DNA of 14,724 nucleotides from an uncultured Campylobacter sp. (lineage in GTDB: Bacteria; Campylobacterota; Campylobacteria; Campylobacterales; Campylobacteraceae), in the NCBI GenBank assembly GCA_905373295.1, contig CAJPSJ010000016.1:1-14724 (forward strand), given 5' to 3'. Below are positions 13,298 to 14,724 of this stretch, in pieces. The position numbers were made by a program, and so were the translations under genes. Below the pieces are notes generated by a model, which saw only the letters and a program-made list of their open reading frames with translations, was not told where the DNA came from and made no database searches. Each line of letters opens with the position of its first letter. Positions within the stretch are counted from its first letter, which is position 1.

Positions 13298-14259
13298 GGC
13301 TCGTAGAGAGCTTTTTAAGTATCCAGGGCGAGGGCAAATACGCAGGCAGACTCGCGTTTTTCTTTCGCTTTTCAGGCTGTAATCTGCGCTGCGAGGGCTT
13401 CGGCGGCGAGCGCGTTTCGCCAAAGACCGGCGAGATCTTGCGCGGTTGCGATACGATCCGCGCGGTTTTTACAAATCACTTCGAGCACGAAGAAATTTTA
13501 AATTTAGCGCAGCTTTTGAATAAAATTCCAAATTTATCAGGTTTGTCCTGTTCCGCACCCGCATGCTCTGCGCCGGGTTTTTGCGCCGCGGAGTCTTTTT
13601 CTGAAAGCGATACGTTAAATTCCGCCGCCGCACAAACGCCTCCTCGTCCAAACGGTAACGCAGAAAAATCTTTAAATTTAACGAGCGAGAATTCTTTAAA
13701 TTTCGCGGCACAAAATTCCTCAAATTTAAATCCGCAAAGCTCCGTTTCGCCGCAAATGGCTAAGCTTCATCAAAAGCCGATCATCGTTATCACCGGCGGC
13801 GAGCCGATGTTGCATCACAAAGAGGCGCTATTTTACGAGTTCGTCTGCGAGATGCTCGCGCGCGGACATGCGGTGCACTTCGAAACCAACGGTACGATTT
13901 TAGTGGATTTTGAAAAATTTCCCGCCTACAAAAGCTGCGTCTTTGCGGTCTCGCCTAAGCTTTCAAACTCCGCTGAGCCGCGTGAACGCAGGTTAAACTT
14001 CGCCGCGCTGCGAAGCTTAAAACAAAACGCGAAGGATAGCTTTTACAAGTTCGTCATCTCGCCCGAGTTTGACGCGCAGCCCGAGATCAGAGAAATTTTA
14101 GCGACGTGCGATGGCGAGGTTTATTGTATGCCGCGCGGCGCAGATCGTCGCGAGCTGGAAAGCGCCGCGCAATTTTGCGTGGATTTTTGCCTAAAAAACG
14201 GCTATAATTACTCCGATCGCCTGCATATTAGAATTTGGGGCGAGAAGGACGGGGTATGA
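13294..14259 (+). CDS. queE: 7-carboxy-7-deazaguanine synthase with low-complexity insertion
   Basis: Radical SAM enzyme that turns 6-carboxy-tetrahydropterin into 7-carboxy-7-deazaguanine on the way to preQ0 and queuosine. The start overlaps the moaA stop. The N-end [27 protein letters not shown] is typical of the family in its QGEG and SGCN words. The cluster cysteines appear to be Cys29, Cys33 and Cys52, a CX3CX18C spacing instead of the classic CX3CX2C; Cys52 is followed by the usual Asp-Thr. TGGEP lies at 167–171 and FETNGT at 196–201. Residues ~79–156 are a polar low-complexity loop between a helix and the strand IIVITGGEP. Without it the protein would be about 243 residues, close to normal. 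The loop keeps frame and lies away from the conserved motifs, so activity is probably preserved. The stop overlaps the queD start. Confidence 0.92.
   Translation: MRLVESFLSIQGEGKYAGRLAFFFRFSGCNLRCEGFGGERVSPKTGEILRGCDTIRAVFTNHFEHEEILNLAQLLNKIPNLSGLSCSAPACSAPGFCAAESFSESDTLNSAAAQTPPRPNGNAEKSLNLTSENSLNFAAQNSSNLNPQSSVSPQMAKLHQKPIIVITGGEPMLHHKEALFYEFVCEMLARGHAVHFETNGTILVDFEKFPAYKSCVFAVSPKLSNSAEPRERRLNFAALRSLKQNAKDSFYKFVISPEFDAQPEIREILATCDGEVYCMPRGADRRELESAAQFCVDFCLKNGYNYSDRLHIRIWGEKDGV
13523..13761 (+). repeat. Low-complexity, RAATTY-rich insertion in queE
   Basis: In-frame segment encoding residues ~79–156 (with its left edge just before), rich in Ser, Asn, Ala, Pro and Leu. By reading it holds eight RAATTY hexamers, at 13523, 13530, 13617, 13674, 13689, 13698, 13713 and 13722. 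Seven are in the same codon phase (Asn-Ser, Asn-Leu, Asn-Phe) as in the nuoI and nuoN regions. The last five are spaced 15, 9, 15 and 9 bases, a 24-base period. The rest of queE has five such sites. Confidence 0.85.
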
Positions 14260-14724
14260 TAATCAGGAAATTATACGAATTCGAAAACGCTCACATCGTG
14301 CGCCTGTGCGGTTCGAAGCGGTGTCGCACGAGCATCCACGGCCACTCCTACAGATGCGAAATTTTGCTTAGCTCAAATTTTTTGGACGAAGCGGGGATGG
14401 TTTATGATTTCGGCTACATGAAGCTCGGTATCCGCGAACTAATCGATAGTTTTGACCACGCTACGACGATCTATGCGCGCGATGATGCGGGCTATATCGC
14501 GGATCTTAAAAAACACAGCGCGCGCTGGGTACAGATACCGCTAAATCCGAGTGCGGAGCAGTTTTGTAGAATTTTTTTCGTCCTTGTGGACCGACTTTTG
14601 AGCCTGACTCAGATGCAAAACGGCGAGCGCGAAGTAAAGCTTCACAGCGTCATCGTGCACGAAACGGCCACCGGCTACGCACAGTGCTTCCGCGAGGACG
14701 CCTACAACGCGCAGATGGGCGAGA
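14256..14724 (+). CDS. queD: 6-carboxy-tetrahydropterin synthase (QueD/PTPS family), 3' partial
   Basis: Converts 7,8-dihydroneopterin triphosphate to 6-carboxy-5,6,7,8-tetrahydropterin, the substrate of QueE. The frame is open from ATG 14256 to the end of the window (156 residues visible). Zinc-ligand histidines are His13 (FENAH), His28 and His30 (SIHGHSY). Cys23, five residues before the HGH motif, is the likely catalytic cysteine. YDFGYMK and SFDHAT match the conserved DFg..K and DH motifs. HETATGYAQC near the end matches the family's C-terminal His-Glu substrate-binding motif. The start overlaps the queE stop (ATGA) with AAGGACGGGG just upstream, so the two pathway steps are translationally coupled. 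The end of the gene is not in the window. Confidence 0.92.
   Translation, partial: MIIRKLYEFENAHIVRLCGSKRCRTSIHGHSYRCEILLSSNFLDEAGMVYDFGYMKLGIRELIDSFDHATTIYARDDAGYIADLKKHSARWVQIPLNPSAEQFCRIFFVLVDRLLSLTQMQNGEREVKLHSVIVHETATGYAQCFREDAYNAQMGE

Overview
The window looks like the chromosome of a Campylobacterota species, most likely one of the higher-GC oral Campylobacter species (C. gracilis, rectus or showae type). The reasons are the style of the nuo genes, the run miaA – UbiA-type prenyltransferase – small membrane protein – moaA – queE – queD (from memory also found in C. jejuni), and the mixture of GC-rich codons with very frequent AAATTT-type words. Spot counts of single lines give about 40–60 % GC in the ordinary genes. 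No RNA gene, insertion sequence, CRISPR array or attachment site was seen.

Layout. Positions 1–8153 are the distal half of the complex I operon on the + strand: nuoH (5' end cut off), nuoI, nuoJ, nuoK, nuoL, nuoM, nuoN. Genes overlap by 4–11 bases or are separated by at most 10, so this is one translationally coupled transcript. Positions 8178–9995 hold an AT-rich gene for a pentapeptide-repeat membrane protein that looks foreign to its neighbours. Positions 10010–10915 hold miaA on the – strand, convergent with it. A divergent promoter region at about 10940–11010 separates miaA from a UbiA-family prenyltransferase (probably mqnP of the futalosine menaquinone pathway), followed by a small membrane-anchored coiled-coil protein. 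A new promoter before 12332 drives moaA–queE–queD, each joined by an ATGA overlap; queD runs off the window.

How they fit together. Complex I passes electrons to menaquinone, and the prenyltransferase probably attaches the side chain of that quinone. MoaA opens molybdenum cofactor synthesis, and QueD and QueE are successive steps toward preQ0 and queuosine. All three consume GTP-derived pterin chemistry, and MoaA and QueE are both radical SAM enzymes. MiaA modifies A37 of tRNAs, so tRNA modification is represented twice (MiaA, Que).

Most notable. Three unrelated conserved proteins carry large in-frame low-complexity additions: a tail of about 205 residues on NuoI, a loop of about 116 residues in NuoN, and a loop of about 78 residues in QueE. 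All three are built from short tandem units, are rich in Asn, Ser, Lys and Glu, and are dense arrays of the hexamer RAATTY. By my reading they hold 16, 10 and 8 sites, about one per 30–40 bases, against roughly one per 145–210 in the rest of the same genes. RAATTY is the sequence methylated by the C. jejuni CtsM methyltransferase and linked there to recognition of self DNA in natural transformation. Whether these arrays are selected for that, or are simple repeats expanding in tolerant loops, cannot be decided from this window.
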